Shown here: positions 7,946 through 18,267 of the stretch, one piece after another | How positions within the stretch are numbered: the first letter of the stretch is position 1 | Layout of the letters: every line of letters starts with the position of its first letter | Origin: Streptococcus pneumoniae | GTDB lineage: Bacteria > Bacillota > Bacilli > Lactobacillales > Streptococcaceae | Reading direction: 5' to 3' | Length of the DNA: 64,000 bases | Assembly: GCF_001347015.1 (NCBI RefSeq) | Contig: NZ_CFGI01000003.1 | Location: 124,001-188,000 of the forward strand | Translations under genes and position numbers: made by a program | Notes under the pieces: model-generated | The model's input: only the letters and a program-made list of their open reading frames with translations | Database searches by the model: none | Told to the model about the DNA's origin: nothing

Positions 7946-8863
7946 ATGAAGAAACAAAATTTATTTTTAGTCTTGTTAAGTGTCTTTCTTTTATTGCTAG
8001 GAGCCTGTAGTCAAAAGGAAAGCCAGACAGGAAAGGGGATGAAAATTGTGACCAGTTTTTATCCTATCTACGCTATGGTTAAGGAAGTATCTGGTGACTT
8101 GAATGATGTTCGGATGATTCAGTCAAGTAGTGGGATTCACTCCTTTGAACCTTCGGCAAATGACATCGCGGCCATCTATGATGCAGATGTCTTTGTTTAC
8201 CATTCACATACGCTCGAATCTTGGGCAGGAAGTTTAGATCCCAATCTAAAAAAATCCAAAGTGAAGGTTTTAGAGGCTTCAGAGGGAATGACTTTAGACC
8301 GCGTCCCAGGGCTAGAAGATGTAGAAGCAGGGGATGGAGTTGATGAAAAAACGCTCTACGATCCTCATACTTGGCTAGATCCTGAAAAAGCTGGTGAAGA
8401 AGCTCAGATTATCGCTGATAAGCTTTCGGAGGCGGATAGTGAGCATAAAGAAACTTACCAAAAAAATGCGCAAGCCTTTATCAAAAAAGCTCAAGAATTG
8501 ACTAAGAAATTCCAGCCTAAATTTGAAAAAGCGACTCAGAAAACATTTGTAACACAACATACAGCCTTTTCTTATTTAGCTAAGCGATTTGGACTCAATC
8601 AACTTGGTATTGCAGGTATCTCTCCGGAACAAGAACCAAGTCCAAGACAACTAACAGAAATTCAGGAATTTGTGAAAACCTATAAGGTTAAAACGATTTT
8701 TACAGAAAGTAACGCTTCTTCAAAAGTAGCTGAAACTCTTGTCAAATCAACAGGTGTAGGTCTTAAAACTCTGAATCCTTTAGAGGCAGACCCACAAAAT
8801 GACAAGACCTATTTAGAAAATCTTGAAGAAAATATAAGTGTTCTAGCAGAAGAATTAAAGTGA
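7946..8863 (+). CDS. adcAII: Zinc-binding lipoprotein AdcAII (Lmb family)
   Basis: 305 aa cluster A-I substrate-binding protein for the AdcCB zinc importer. A lipoprotein signal ends at LLLLGAC. The expected metal ligands are visible as GIHSFEP (about H65), DPHTWLDP, TQHTAFSY and the acidic residue in NPLEADPQ. I start at ATG 7946, six bases after the AAGGAG box; an in-frame TTG at 7940 would touch that box. The phtD-like gene begins 8 bases after its stop, so both are co-transcribed from the AdcR-type promoter. AdcAII together with Pht proteins scavenges zinc at the surface, with delivery to the AdcCB permease encoded elsewhere. Confidence 0.93.
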   Translation: MKKQNLFLVLLSVFLLLLGACSQKESQTGKGMKIVTSFYPIYAMVKEVSGDLNDVRMIQSSSGIHSFEPSANDIAAIYDADVFVYHSHTLESWAGSLDPNLKKSKVKVLEASEGMTLDRVPGLEDVEAGDGVDEKTLYDPHTWLDPEKAGEEAQIIADKLSEADSEHKETYQKNAQAFIKKAQELTKKFQPKFEKATQKTFVTQHTAFSYLAKRFGLNQLGIAGISPEQEPSPRQLTEIQEFVKTYKVKTIFTESNASSKVAETLVKSTGVGLKTLNPLEADPQNDKTYLENLEENISVLAEELK

Positions 8864-8870
8864 GGAAAAA

Positions 8871-11800
8871 ATGAAAATCAATAAAAAATATCTAGCAGGT
8901 TCAGTGGCAGTTCTTGCCCTAAGTGTTTGTTCCTATGAACTTGGTCGTTACCAAGCTGGTCAGGCTAAGAAAGAGTCTAATCGAGTTGCTTATATAGATG
9001 GTAATCAGGCTGGTCAAAAGGCAGAGAACTTAACACCAGATGAAGTCAGTAAGAGAGAGGGAATCAATGCTGAACAAATTGTTATCAAGATTACGGATCA
9101 AGGTTATGTGACTTCTCATGGAGACCATTATCATTACTATAATGGCAAGGTTCCTTATGATGCCATCATCAGTGAAGAGCTCCTCATGAAAGATTCGAAT
9201 TATCAGTTGAAGGATTCAGACATTGTCAATGAAATCAAGGGTGGTTATGTCATTAAGGTAAACAGTAAATACTATGTTTACCTTAAAGATGCGACCCATG
9301 CGGATAATATTCGGACAAAAGAAGAGATTAAGCGTCAGAAGCAGGAACATAGTCATAATCATAATACAAGTACAGATAATGCTGTTGCTGCAGCCAGAGC
9401 TCAAGGACGCTATACAACGGATGATGGTTATATCTTTAATGCCTCTGATATTATAGAAGATACGGGTGATGCTTATATTGTCCCTCACGGCAATCACTTC
9501 CACTATATTCCGAAGAGTGACTTGTCTGCCAGTGAATTAGCTGCTGCCCAAGCCTTCTTATCTGGAAAAGGCGGTCAATTAAGTACGGTTGAATATCGTT
9601 CAAGCAGAGGTGAAACAAGATCTAGTGTGAGAAGGAGTCAATCTGAGACACCTCAAAATCCTGCAACAGATTCTGAAAGTCAAAGTGAGGACTTAGCTAG
9701 TCTCCTTCAAGAATTGTATGCTTTGCCACTTAGCCAACGTCATGTGGAGTCTGATGGATTGGTATTTGACCCAGCACAGATTATAAAACGTACAGCAAAT
9801 GGTGTGGCAGTTCCTCACGGGGATCATTTCCATTTCATCCCTTATTCGCAAATGTCTGCCTTGGAAGAAAAATTGGCTCGAAATCTACCAATTGGAGGTC
9901 AGCCAGTTCAAAAGCATTCTGATAATACGAAACCAAGCAGTACAGATAAACTAAGTTCAACCATTAAACCAAACTTTAATCTCAATACGCAAGCACCGAA
10001 TCGAGCAACTGGAGGCGCCTATACAACGGATGATGGGTATGTCTTTAGTCCGACAGATGTGATTGAAGATACAGGAGACGCTTTTATTGTACCGCATGGC
10101 AATCATTTCCACTATATACCAAAAGGCGCTTTGTCTGCAGGAGAATTGGCTGCAGCCCAAGCCTATTGGAATGGGAAGCAAGGGTCTCGTCCTTCTTCAA
10201 GTTTTAGTCATAATGCAAATCCAGCTCAACCAAGCTTGTCAGAGAACCACAATCTAACTGTCACTCCAACTTATCATCAAAATCAAGGGGAAGATATTTC
10301 AAGCCTTTTACGTGAATTGTATGCCAAACCTTTGTCAGAACGACATGTGGAATCGGATGGCTTGGTATTCGACCCAGCACAAATAACAGATCGTACAGCA
10401 AATGGTGTTGCTGTGCCTCACGGAAATCATTATCACTTTATCCCTTATTCACAAATGTCTGATTTAGAGCAGAAGATTGCAAGAATGATTCTGTTAAAAG
10501 GGCAAAATGGTGCAGTCGTGCCAGGAATGCATTATTTGAAACCAGCACCAAAACCGCAAGCTCAACCGTCAACTGAGAAAAAACAAACTAATTTTGCAGT
10601 AGAACAGGTTGTTAGAAAAGTGGGAGCTGGATATGTTGTGGAAGTTTCTGGTGTCAGCCACTATGTTTTTGCTAAAGACCTAGCTAAGGATAAGATTGAT
10701 GCTATTGAAAATCTCTTGTCTAATAAAACTCAAGAGACACATGCTCTAGTTGCGAAGAAAGAAAATGTCGCTTCTCGTGACCGAGAATTTTATAATAAAG
10801 CTTACAATCTGTTAACCCAGGCTCATAAAGCTTTATCTGAAAATAAGGGGCGTGCTGTTGATTTCCAAGCCTTAGACAAATTAGCAGAACGCTTGAATAA
10901 TGAATCTTCTAATAATAAAGTAAAATTGGTAGATGATTTATTGGCATTTCTAGCACCGATTACCCACCCAGAACGCCTTGGCAAACCAAATGCTCAAATT
11001 GCCTATACAAACGATGAAATTAAATTAGCGAAATTAGCAGGTAAATATACAACATCTGATGGCTATATCTTTGATGAGCATGATATTGAAAGTGATGCAG
11101 GAAATGCCTACGTCACTCCACACTTGAACCATAGCCACTGGATTAAAAAAGACAGCTTATCTGAAGCTGAAAGGGCAGCAGCTCAGGCTTATGCTAAAGA
11201 AAAAGGCTTACAAGCTCCAAATTCTACTGAAGCAAAACCAGAGGCAACAGGGACAGAAGCTATCTATAACCGCGTAACAGCTGAGAACAAGGTACCATTA
11301 GAAAAAATACCAAATCATTTACAGTATACTGTAGCTGTACAGAATGGTTACTTTATCATTCCTCACTTTGATCACTATCATAATCTTAAGTTTGCATGGT
11401 TTGACGAAGGACTCTATAAGGCACCTGAGGGTTATACCTTAGAAGATTTATTTGCTACTGTAAAATACTACGTTGAACATCCGGACCAACGTCCTCATTC
11501 AGATAATGGTTGGGGTAATGCTAGCGACCATGTTCGTAAAAATAAGGCAGACCAAGACGGTAAACCTGATGAAAATAAGGAACATGATGAAGTAAGTGAG
11601 CCAACTCGCCCTGAATCTGATGAAGGAGAGAATCATGCAGCTTTAAATCCTTCAGCAGATAATCTTTATAAACCGAGCACTGATGAAGACGAGACAGAGG
11701 AAGAAGCTGAAGATACTACAGAAGAGCCAGAAGTCCATCAAGTAGAGACTGAAAAAGTGGAAGCCAAACTCAAAGAAGTAGAAGCTTTACTTGATAAAGT

Positions 11801-11963
11801 AACGGATGCTAGTCTGAAAGCTACTGCGACTGAAACCCTGGCTAGTTTACGAGGTAACTTGAGCCTGCAAACCATGGATAATAATGACATCATGACAGAG
11901 GCAGAAAAATTACTTGCTTTGTTAAAAGGTAGTGAGTCAATTGAGACGAAGCCAGAAGCATAA
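8871..11963 (+). CDS. phtD: Pneumococcal histidine triad protein, PhtD-like
   Basis: 1030 aa, longer than typical PhtD (about 840). An N-terminal signal segment with LSVCSYELG has a potential lipid-attachment Cys. Seven HxxHxH triads start near residues 83, 206, 316, 409, 517, 751 and 832, mostly within the repeated module xHGxHxHyIP preceded by DGYIF or DGLVF. The C-terminus (about 900-1030) is acidic, with the ALNPSADNLYKPSTDEDE stretch typical of PhtD, then a coiled-coil tail. Triads bind zinc and the family also inhibits complement. It lies 8 bases after adcAII in the same AdcR-type transcription unit. Triads 2-3 and 4-5 are similar blocks, suggesting internal duplication. PhtD versus PhtA/B is judged from order and the C-terminus. 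Confidence 0.85.
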   Translation: MKINKKYLAGSVAVLALSVCSYELGRYQAGQAKKESNRVAYIDGNQAGQKAENLTPDEVSKREGINAEQIVIKITDQGYVTSHGDHYHYYNGKVPYDAIISEELLMKDSNYQLKDSDIVNEIKGGYVIKVNSKYYVYLKDATHADNIRTKEEIKRQKQEHSHNHNTSTDNAVAAARAQGRYTTDDGYIFNASDIIEDTGDAYIVPHGNHFHYIPKSDLSASELAAAQAFLSGKGGQLSTVEYRSSRGETRSSVRRSQSETPQNPATDSESQSEDLASLLQELYALPLSQRHVESDGLVFDPAQIIKRTANGVAVPHGDHFHFIPYSQMSALEEKLARNLPIGGQPVQKHSDNTKPSSTDKLSSTIKPNFNLNTQAPNRATGGAYTTDDGYVFSPTDVIEDTGDAFIVPHGNHFHYIPKGALSAGELAAAQAYWNGKQGSRPSSSFSHNANPAQPSLSENHNLTVTPTYHQNQGEDISSLLRELYAKPLSERHVESDGLVFDPAQITDRTANGVAVPHGNHYHFIPYSQMSDLEQKIARMILLKGQNGAVVPGMHYLKPAPKPQAQPSTEKKQTNFAVEQVVRKVGAGYVVEVSGVSHYVFAKDLAKDKIDAIENLLSNKTQETHALVAKKENVASRDREFYNKAYNLLTQAHKALSENKGRAVDFQALDKLAERLNNESSNNKVKLVDDLLAFLAPITHPERLGKPNAQIAYTNDEIKLAKLAGKYTTSDGYIFDEHDIESDAGNAYVTPHLNHSHWIKKDSLSEAERAAAQAYAKEKGLQAPNSTEAKPEATGTEAIYNRVTAENKVPLEKIPNHLQYTVAVQNGYFIIPHFDHYHNLKFAWFDEGLYKAPEGYTLEDLFATVKYYVEHPDQRPHSDNGWGNASDHVRKNKADQDGKPDENKEHDEVSEPTRPESDEGENHAALNPSADNLYKPSTDEDETEEEAEDTTEEPEVHQVETEKVEAKLKEVEALLDKVTDASLKATATETLASLRGNLSLQTMDNNDIMTEAEKLLALLKGSESIETKPEA

Positions 11964-11989
11964 GTTTATCCTATTAAATCAAGATGATG

Positions 11990-12023
11990 TAAGAGTCAGT
12001 AGTAATACTGGCTTTTATTTTTT
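11990..12023 (+). terminator. Terminator after the phtD-like gene
   Basis: AAGAGTCAGTA pairs with TACTGGCTTTT (one G-T pair) and a T-rich run follows. Confidence 0.65.
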
Positions 12024-12040
12024 TAAATGATATAAAAATC

Positions 12041-12094
12041 TTGACAGATAAACTTAAAAAAGGTAAACTATTTACTGGTTAATTAAATGGTTAA
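12041..12094 (+). promoter_or_regulatory. phtE promoter with two tandem AdcR-type sites
   Basis: The -35 TTGACA (12041-12046), a 17-base spacer and -10 TAAACT (12064-12069) are followed by TTTACTGGTTAA (12071-12082) and TTAAATGGTTAA (12083-12094). The geometry is the same as in the adcAII promoter, and each site has one mismatch to the AdcR consensus. Confidence 0.8.
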
Positions 12095-12173
12095 ATAACC
12101 AGTTTAGAAAAAATGTTTAACCGAGAAAAAGAAGTTAAGAAAAAGCTTCATCATTTATTGAAATGAGGGATTT

Positions 12174-15100
12174 ATGAAATTCAGTAAAAAGTATATAGCA
12201 GCTGGATCAGCTGTTATCGTATCCTTGAGTCTATGTGCATATGCACTAAACCAGCATCGTTCGCAGGAAAATAAGGACAATAATCGTGTCTCTTATGTGG
12301 ATGGCAGTCAGTCAAGTCAGAAAAGTGAAAACTTGACACCAGACCAGGTCAGCCAAAAAGAAGGAATTCAGGCTGAGCAAATTGTCATTAAGATTACAGA
12401 TCAGGGCTATGTAACGTCACATGGTGATCACTATCATTACTATAATGGGAAAGTTCCTTATGACGCCCTCTTTAGTGAAGAACTTCTGATGAAGGATCCA
12501 AACTATCAACTTAAAGATGATGATATTGTCAATGAGGTCAAGGGTGGCTACATTATCAAGGTCAATGGAAAATATTATGTCTACCTGAAAGATGCAGCTC
12601 ATGCTGATAATGTTCGAACTAAGGATGAAATCAATCGTCAAAAACAAGAACACGTCAAAGATAATGAGAAGGTCAGCTCTGATGTTGCTGTAGCAAGGTC
12701 TCAGGGACGTTATACGACAGATGATGGTTATGTCTTTAATCCAGCTGATATTATCGAAGATACTGGTGATGCTTATATCGTTCCTCACGGAGGTCACTAT
12801 CACTACATTCCAAAAAGTGATTTGTCTGCTAGTGAATTAGCAGCAGCAAAAGCTCATTTAGCTGGCAAAAATACGCAACCGAGCCAGTTAAGCTATTCTT
12901 CAACATCTAGTGACAATAACACGCAATCTGTAGCACAAGGATCAACTAGCAATCCAGAAAGCAAAACTGAAAATCTCCAAAGTCTTTTGAAGGAACTCTA
13001 TGATTCGCCTAGTGACCAACGTTACAGTGAATCAGACGGTCTGGTTTTTGACCCTGCCAAGATTGTCAGTCGTACACCAAATGGAGTTGCGATTCCGCAT
13101 GGTGATCATTATCACTTTATTCCTTACAGCAAACTCTCTCCTTTAGAAGAAAAGATTGCCAGAATGGTGCCTATAGGCGGAACTGGTTCTACGGTCTCTA
13201 CAAATGAAAAACCTCATGAAGTAGCGTCTAGTCTAGGAAGTCTTTCAAGTAGTCCATCTACTTTGAATCATGCCTCATTACTTACAAATAAGCCTATCTC
13301 TTCAACATCTGATGGCTATATCTTTAATCCTAAAGATATTGTCGAAGAAACTGTTACAGCTTATATTGTAAGACATGGTGATCATTTCCATTACATTCCT
13401 AAGTCGAATCAAATTGGACAACCGACTCTTCCAAATAATAGTCTAACAACACCTTCGCAATCTCTTCCAATCAATCCAGCTGTTTCACATGAGGAACATG
13501 AAGAAGATGGTCATGATTTTGATGTCAATCGAATTATCAGAGAAGATGAAGCAGGATTTATCATGACTCATGGTAACCACAATCATTACTTCTTCAAGAA
13601 GGATTTGACACCAGAACAAATCAAGGCAGCGCAGGATCACTTGAGAGGTAAAATGCCAGCAACACCAAATCCAGCTCATGATGACGATCACGATGAAGAT
13701 CATCATGGACACCATCATGATGAAGACCATGATCACGGTTTTGATGCCGATCGTGTCATTAGTGAGGATGAGCAAGGATTTGTCATGAGTCACGGAGACC
13801 ATAATCATTACTTCTTCAAGAAGGACTTGACAGCTGAGCAAATTAAGGCTGCACAAGACCATTTAAAAACACATCATGATGCAGAGCCTGTAAAACCTCT
13901 TGCTAAAACGGTAGAGTCTTTCTCAAGAGATGCTAGTGATGAAGAAAAGATTGCTTACATTTCTAAGACCTATGGTGTTCCACTTGAAGCTATTAGAATT
14001 TCAAACGGATTCTTTGTCTTTGGAAATCCAGACCAAGCCTACGATCCAACACATATCCATCCCTATGCTGTACGTAAGGAACACGTTCGTCTTCCGCTCC
14101 AAACTGGTAATCCAGAGCTTGATTTCTTAAATGAACTTTATACCACTGCTTTGCGAGATGGTGTGTCTCCTTATAGTTTGCAGGTAGAAAATGGTAGTTT
14201 TGTGATTCCTCATGGCGACCACAATCACTACATCAAGGTGCAAACTAAGGGATATGAAGTGGCTTTGAAAAACAAGATTCCAGCCCTACAATCCAATTAT
14301 CAACCTGGAGCCTTTGATGAGAAAACAGTCTTAGCAAAAGTAGAACAACTTCTAGCTGATAGCAGAAGTATCTACAAAGACAAGCCTATTGAACAAAGAC
14401 AGATTGAGTTAGCCTTAGGTCAGTTTACTGAAAACATGAAGAAACTGGCAACTAACTCTACAGCAGGTTATCTTGCGACACTTGATCTCTTTGATAAGCA
14501 ATATATCCATATTGATGAAAGTATCAAACCTGTTGAAACAAGTGCTTTAGATAAGAAATATCAGGCCTTAATTGATAAAATCAATACCTTGGATACAGAC
14601 TCTTATGGACTTCCAAAGAAAGACCTTCTTGTTCGACTCCAAGAAGCTAAATTGGCTAAAGATGAGGCTGGTTTAGCAGCGGTTGAATCACAACTTCAAG
14701 CTCTTCAAGACTTTAATGATCGTACTGGTGATACAACAGTGGAATACATCAAGTACTTCTATGAGCATGTAAACGATGGTCGTTTAAGTGATGAGCTTCG
14801 TAATAAAGTAGCTAATTTGACTTTTACTTTATATCAATCCCAATCCTTCCGTAAGGCTGTGGACTTGAATAAATTGTTCCCAAGCATTTACCAAACCAAA
14901 CAAGAAGTAGAAGAGGCTTTGAAAAATCAGCCAACTTCTGCAAAAGTAAATGAAACAGTTTTAGATAAAGAAACAGTTGATAACCAATCTGCTAAGCAAG
15001 CGATTTATGAATTTTTGAAAGATCTTTATCCTGATCTCAAAAAAGAAGAGCATGTCAATCATATTAGCAAGGAAGAAGTAGAAAGTCTTTTGAGCAAGGC

Positions 15101-15677
15101 AAATCAACTCTTGGAACAACTCCAAGAAGAAGGAATCAGACAATCCTTGGCAGAAGAAGTAGAAAATCTCAAAGCTGCCACAAACAAGGCTGATGCAGAC
15201 TTGGATGAAGTAAACAGCCAGATAAAAGATGTCTTGACTCGTATTGCTAGCGCCCTTCAACAAGAAAAGGAAAATGCTGAACAAGATCCTCAGACACTTG
15301 TACTTTATCAAAAACTCTACGATATTCTCATATCGCTTCACTCTTATTTAGAAAGTAATAATGGTTCTGATGAGGACTTTGATAAAGTGGATGCATTACT
15401 AGATCAACTTTCTGCTAAGAGTAAAGACAAAGCAGCTTTACTTGAATTGACAAAAGCTATTCTAGTTTTGAATCACCAAATCCAGTCAAAAGCTAGCGCA
15501 AGTGAAGAAACAAGTCCAGCAAGAAATGCTGAAGCAAATGGTGATAACACCAGTGCTGAGAACCAACCAAATGTAGCTACGGAATCTAACAGTGATACTG
15601 CAAGCGACGAAAACAAACCAACCAACACAAGAGATTCTAAACCTGCTGAATCAACTTCAGAAAATGAAACAGCATAA
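12174..15677 (+). CDS. phtE: Pneumococcal histidine triad protein, PhtE-like
   Basis: 1167 aa. The N-terminal half follows PhtE closely (KKYIAAGSAVIVSLSLCAYA with a potential lipid-attachment Cys, then NRVSYVDGSQSSQKSENL). Seven HxxHxH triads start near residues 83, 205, 309, 401, 466, 540 and 680. Between triads 5 and 6, at about residues 501-523, lies a stretch made almost wholly of His, Asp and Glu that is probably an extra metal-binding arm. From about residue 720 the sequence is a long helical, Lys/Glu/Leu-rich region with no triads, ending in a low-complexity Ser/Asn/Glu tail. This C-terminal half is unlike the beta-rich C-terminus of classic PhtE, so the gene looks mosaic. It has its own AdcR-type promoter about 80 bases upstream. 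Confidence 0.82.
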   Translation: MKFSKKYIAAGSAVIVSLSLCAYALNQHRSQENKDNNRVSYVDGSQSSQKSENLTPDQVSQKEGIQAEQIVIKITDQGYVTSHGDHYHYYNGKVPYDALFSEELLMKDPNYQLKDDDIVNEVKGGYIIKVNGKYYVYLKDAAHADNVRTKDEINRQKQEHVKDNEKVSSDVAVARSQGRYTTDDGYVFNPADIIEDTGDAYIVPHGGHYHYIPKSDLSASELAAAKAHLAGKNTQPSQLSYSSTSSDNNTQSVAQGSTSNPESKTENLQSLLKELYDSPSDQRYSESDGLVFDPAKIVSRTPNGVAIPHGDHYHFIPYSKLSPLEEKIARMVPIGGTGSTVSTNEKPHEVASSLGSLSSSPSTLNHASLLTNKPISSTSDGYIFNPKDIVEETVTAYIVRHGDHFHYIPKSNQIGQPTLPNNSLTTPSQSLPINPAVSHEEHEEDGHDFDVNRIIREDEAGFIMTHGNHNHYFFKKDLTPEQIKAAQDHLRGKMPATPNPAHDDDHDEDHHGHHHDEDHDHGFDADRVISEDEQGFVMSHGDHNHYFFKKDLTAEQIKAAQDHLKTHHDAEPVKPLAKTVESFSRDASDEEKIAYISKTYGVPLEAIRISNGFFVFGNPDQAYDPTHIHPYAVRKEHVRLPLQTGNPELDFLNELYTTALRDGVSPYSLQVENGSFVIPHGDHNHYIKVQTKGYEVALKNKIPALQSNYQPGAFDEKTVLAKVEQLLADSRSIYKDKPIEQRQIELALGQFTENMKKLATNSTAGYLATLDLFDKQYIHIDESIKPVETSALDKKYQALIDKINTLDTDSYGLPKKDLLVRLQEAKLAKDEAGLAAVESQLQALQDFNDRTGDTTVEYIKYFYEHVNDGRLSDELRNKVANLTFTLYQSQSFRKAVDLNKLFPSIYQTKQEVEEALKNQPTSAKVNETVLDKETVDNQSAKQAIYEFLKDLYPDLKKEEHVNHISKEEVESLLSKANQLLEQLQEEGIRQSLAEEVENLKAATNKADADLDEVNSQIKDVLTRIASALQQEKENAEQDPQTLVLYQKLYDILISLHSYLESNNGSDEDFDKVDALLDQLSAKSKDKAALLELTKAILVLNHQIQSKASASEETSPARNAEANGDNTSAENQPNVATESNSDTASDENKPTNTRDSKPAESTSENETA

Positions 15678-15717
15678 TCTACAACAAGTACTGGAAACTA
15701 AGAAAAACCAGCAGAAT

Positions 15718-15757
15718 AAAAAGAAAGGCGAAGTAGCTGAGCTACCTCGTCTTTTTA
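15718..15757. terminator. Bidirectional terminator between phtE and pepT
   Basis: GGCGAAGTAGC pairs with GCTACCTCGTC, flanked by A's on the left and T's on the right; it serves both convergent genes. Confidence 0.8.
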
Positions 15758-16978
15758 GCCTTTATAAGCTACGATACCAATGATGGTATCAACTGCGCGT
15801 TCCATGGTCTGAAGGCTGACGTATTCAAAACGTCCATGCATATTTTCTCCTCCCGCAAAGATATTAGGAGTTGGGATTCCCATAAAGGAAATCTTAGAGC
15901 CATCTGTTCCACCACGGATTGGTTCGATTATAGGAGTGATACCCAGATCTTCCATAACAGCTTTGGCAATGGTAATTGGAGTCATATCTTTTTCAATGAC
16001 TTCTTTCATATTGTAGTACTGGTCTGTCAAGTTTAGAGTGACACGGTCGCTACCAAGTTCTTGATTCATCTTATCAGCGATAGACTGCATAGCCGCTTTA
16101 CGCGCTTCAAAGGCATCTTTTTCAAAATCGCGAATGATGTAGCTAGCACTTGCCTCCTCAACGCTACCTGTCACATCCATTAGATGATAGAAACCTTGGT
16201 AACCATCCGTTAACTCAGGTCTGTCCTTTTCTGGAAGTTGATTGTGAAAATCAATTGCTAGCTGAAGGGCGTTGACCATCTGACCTTTGGCAGTACCAGG
16301 GTGGACATTACGTCCTTGGAAATGCAATTCAGCACCAGCTGCTGAGAAAGTTTCGTACTGAAGTTCTCCTAGTGGTCCTCCATCAACAGTGTAGGCAAAA
16401 TCCACATCAAAATCTTCTGCATCAAATTTATTAGCACCAACACCGATTTCTTCATCTGGACCAAAACCAACACGAATTTCACAGTGCTTGATTTCAGGAT
16501 GAGCAGTTAGATATTCAATGGCAGTCATAATCTCAGCAATCCCTGACTTGTCATCAGCCCCTAGCAAGGTTGTTCCATCGGTTGTGATGAGCGTTTGTCC
16601 TGGATATTTCTCAAGACTCTTGAAGTCAGCTGGATCGAGTTTGAAACCAGAATTCCCTAGTTCAATCACACCACCATCGTAGTTTTCAATCACCTGCGGA
16701 TTGACTCCTTCGGCATTAAAGTCAGCAGTATCCATGTGGGAGATGAAGCCAATTTTACGTGTTAAAGATGGATCATTAGCTGGCAAGGTCCCAATAGCAA
16801 AACCATTTGGTAGATAATAAACATTTTGTAATCCAACACGTTTCATTTCTGGGATCAGGATATTGGTTGCGAAATCAACCTGACTCTGGGTACTTGGAGT
16901 AGTAGTAGAGTGTTCATCAGAGCGCGTGTTGACCTTAACGTAGGTTAAAAAGCGGTCCAAGAGATTTGGATAAGTCAT
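15755..16978 (-). CDS. pepT: Peptidase T (tripeptide aminopeptidase)
   Basis: 407 aa M20B metallopeptidase that removes the N-terminal residue of tripeptides in the cytoplasm. Dinuclear zinc-site motifs are in order: [11 protein letters not shown] (His and Asp), [13 protein letters not shown] (bridging Asp), [14 protein letters not shown] (catalytic Glu and Glu ligand), VDGGPLGE, and the C-terminal [14 protein letters not shown] His. The dimerisation domain lies between about 205 and 315 ([11 protein letters not shown]). Length is standard. It is convergent with phtE and divergent from hemH. Confidence 0.95.
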   Translation of the reverse strand: MTYPNLLDRFLTYVKVNTRSDEHSTTTPSTQSQVDFATNILIPEMKRVGLQNVYYLPNGFAIGTLPANDPSLTRKIGFISHMDTADFNAEGVNPQVIENYDGGVIELGNSGFKLDPADFKSLEKYPGQTLITTDGTTLLGADDKSGIAEIMTAIEYLTAHPEIKHCEIRVGFGPDEEIGVGANKFDAEDFDVDFAYTVDGGPLGELQYETFSAAGAELHFQGRNVHPGTAKGQMVNALQLAIDFHNQLPEKDRPELTDGYQGFYHLMDVTGSVEEASASYIIRDFEKDAFEARKAAMQSIADKMNQELGSDRVTLNLTDQYYNMKEVIEKDMTPITIAKAVMEDLGITPIIEPIRGGTDGSKISFMGIPTPNIFAGGENMHGRFEYVSLQTMERAVDTIIGIVAYKG

Positions 16979-17131
16979 AAAAAACTCCTTTTGAATTCAT
17001 TTTTTCCATTGTATCATAGAAAAGAGAGAAAAACAAAAGACAGAAGTTAGGGCAATCTGCTATGTTAGCGTTTACTTATCAGTGGATTCATGATAAAATA
17101 AACTTGATAAAAACATCACAAGGAAGCGATT

Positions 17132-18226
17132 ATGAAAAAAGCAATTTTAATGATGACCTTTGGTTCACCAGAAGAGATTACCTTTGAAGGTGTAGCTGAT
17201 TTTTTCACAAATATTCGTCGTGGAGTGAGACCTCAAGACCATGAGATTCAAACTCTTTATGATAATTATGTGCGAATTGGAGGTACTCCTCTGCAAAAAA
17301 TTACCCGTGAAGAGGTTGCCTTGGTAGAAGCTAGGCTGGGGAATGAATATAGTGTCTATTTTGCCAATAAATTTTCCAGACCTTTTATTACAGATGTGAT
17401 TGGTCAGATGGAAGCAGACGGCATTGAACAGTGTATTTGCTTGATTTTGGAGCCCCATTATTCTTTCTACTCTGTCATGGGTTATGAGAAATTTTTAGAA
17501 AGCAAGCAAATTCAATTTTTGGTCATTAAGGACTGGTATCAGGAAGAAGCGCTCTTAAACTATTGGGCAGATGAAATTGCTAAGATTTTAAAGGAAGAAG
17601 TAAAGCAGGATAGCTTTAAAGTCATCTTTTCAGCCCACAGTGTGCCTATTTTTGCCTTGGACTTTGGTGATCCTTATATCGATCAAATTTTTGAAAATAG
17701 CAAGTTAGTCGCTGAAAAACTAGGCTTGAGTTCCGAACAATATACCAATACCTGGCAAAGTGAGAGTGATATTGGGATTCCATGGATTAAGCCAGATGTA
17801 TTAGAATATCTCAGAGAACAGATAGAACATCCAGACCATTATATTTTTGTTCCTATCAGCTTCATTAGCGAGCATATTGAAGTCTTGTTTGATAATGATG
17901 TGGAATGTTATGACTTATGTCAGGAATTGGGTGTCAACTACCATCGTCCCCCAATGCCAAATACGGATTCTCGTTTGATTGATGCTTTGGTCAATACAGT
18001 TAGAGTCAATGAACATCAGGAGTTTAAGGAATTTCTCCCAGAAGAAGAAACCTTTGATGAGTTAGTTCCTTCAGATGAGACGAAAAACATTTTGGCTGAA
18101 TCTCAAGATTTACAAATGCCAGAATTTGTGAAAAAATTGATTGAGAAAAAAGGTCGGGAGAATGTCAAGATGCCTTATCTTATCAAGAAAATGCTTGAGA
18201 AAGCAGGTAAATTACCAAAAGAGTAA
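17132..18226 (+). CDS. hemH: Ferrochelatase (HemH/CpfC)
   Basis: 364 aa. The family's metal-insertion residues are visible: His in [10 protein letters not shown] (about residue 170) and Glu in [12 protein letters not shown] (about residue 248). The N-terminal [14 protein letters not shown] and GGTPLQ stretches are also typical. The enzyme inserts ferrous iron into a porphyrin. No other haem-synthesis gene is in the window, and streptococci generally lack the pathway, so it may act on imported porphyrin or in the reverse direction; that is inference. It is monocistronic, with RBS AAGGA before ATG 17132. The C-terminus extends about 40 residues past the usual end as a Lys/Glu-rich helix. Confidence 0.9.
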   Translation: MKKAILMMTFGSPEEITFEGVADFFTNIRRGVRPQDHEIQTLYDNYVRIGGTPLQKITREEVALVEARLGNEYSVYFANKFSRPFITDVIGQMEADGIEQCICLILEPHYSFYSVMGYEKFLESKQIQFLVIKDWYQEEALLNYWADEIAKILKEEVKQDSFKVIFSAHSVPIFALDFGDPYIDQIFENSKLVAEKLGLSSEQYTNTWQSESDIGIPWIKPDVLEYLREQIEHPDHYIFVPISFISEHIEVLFDNDVECYDLCQELGVNYHRPPMPNTDSRLIDALVNTVRVNEHQEFKEFLPEEETFDELVPSDETKNILAESQDLQMPEFVKKLIEKKGRENVKMPYLIKKMLEKAGKLPKE

Positions 18227-18228
18227 AG

Positions 18229-18262
18229 AAAAAAGGATTTAGCTTTGTGCTAGATCCTTTTA
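18229..18262. terminator. Bidirectional terminator between hemH and mscL
   Basis: AAAAAGGATTTAGC pairs with GCTAGATCCTTTT across a 5-base loop. Confidence 0.85.
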
Positions 18263-18267
18263 ATCGA

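Noticed and set aside
12417-13862. Long minus-strand frames opposite the pht genes, rich in Ile/Met/Val
   Set aside because: They are shadows of His/Asp-rich coding DNA (CAT/GAT become ATG/ATC) with no start context.
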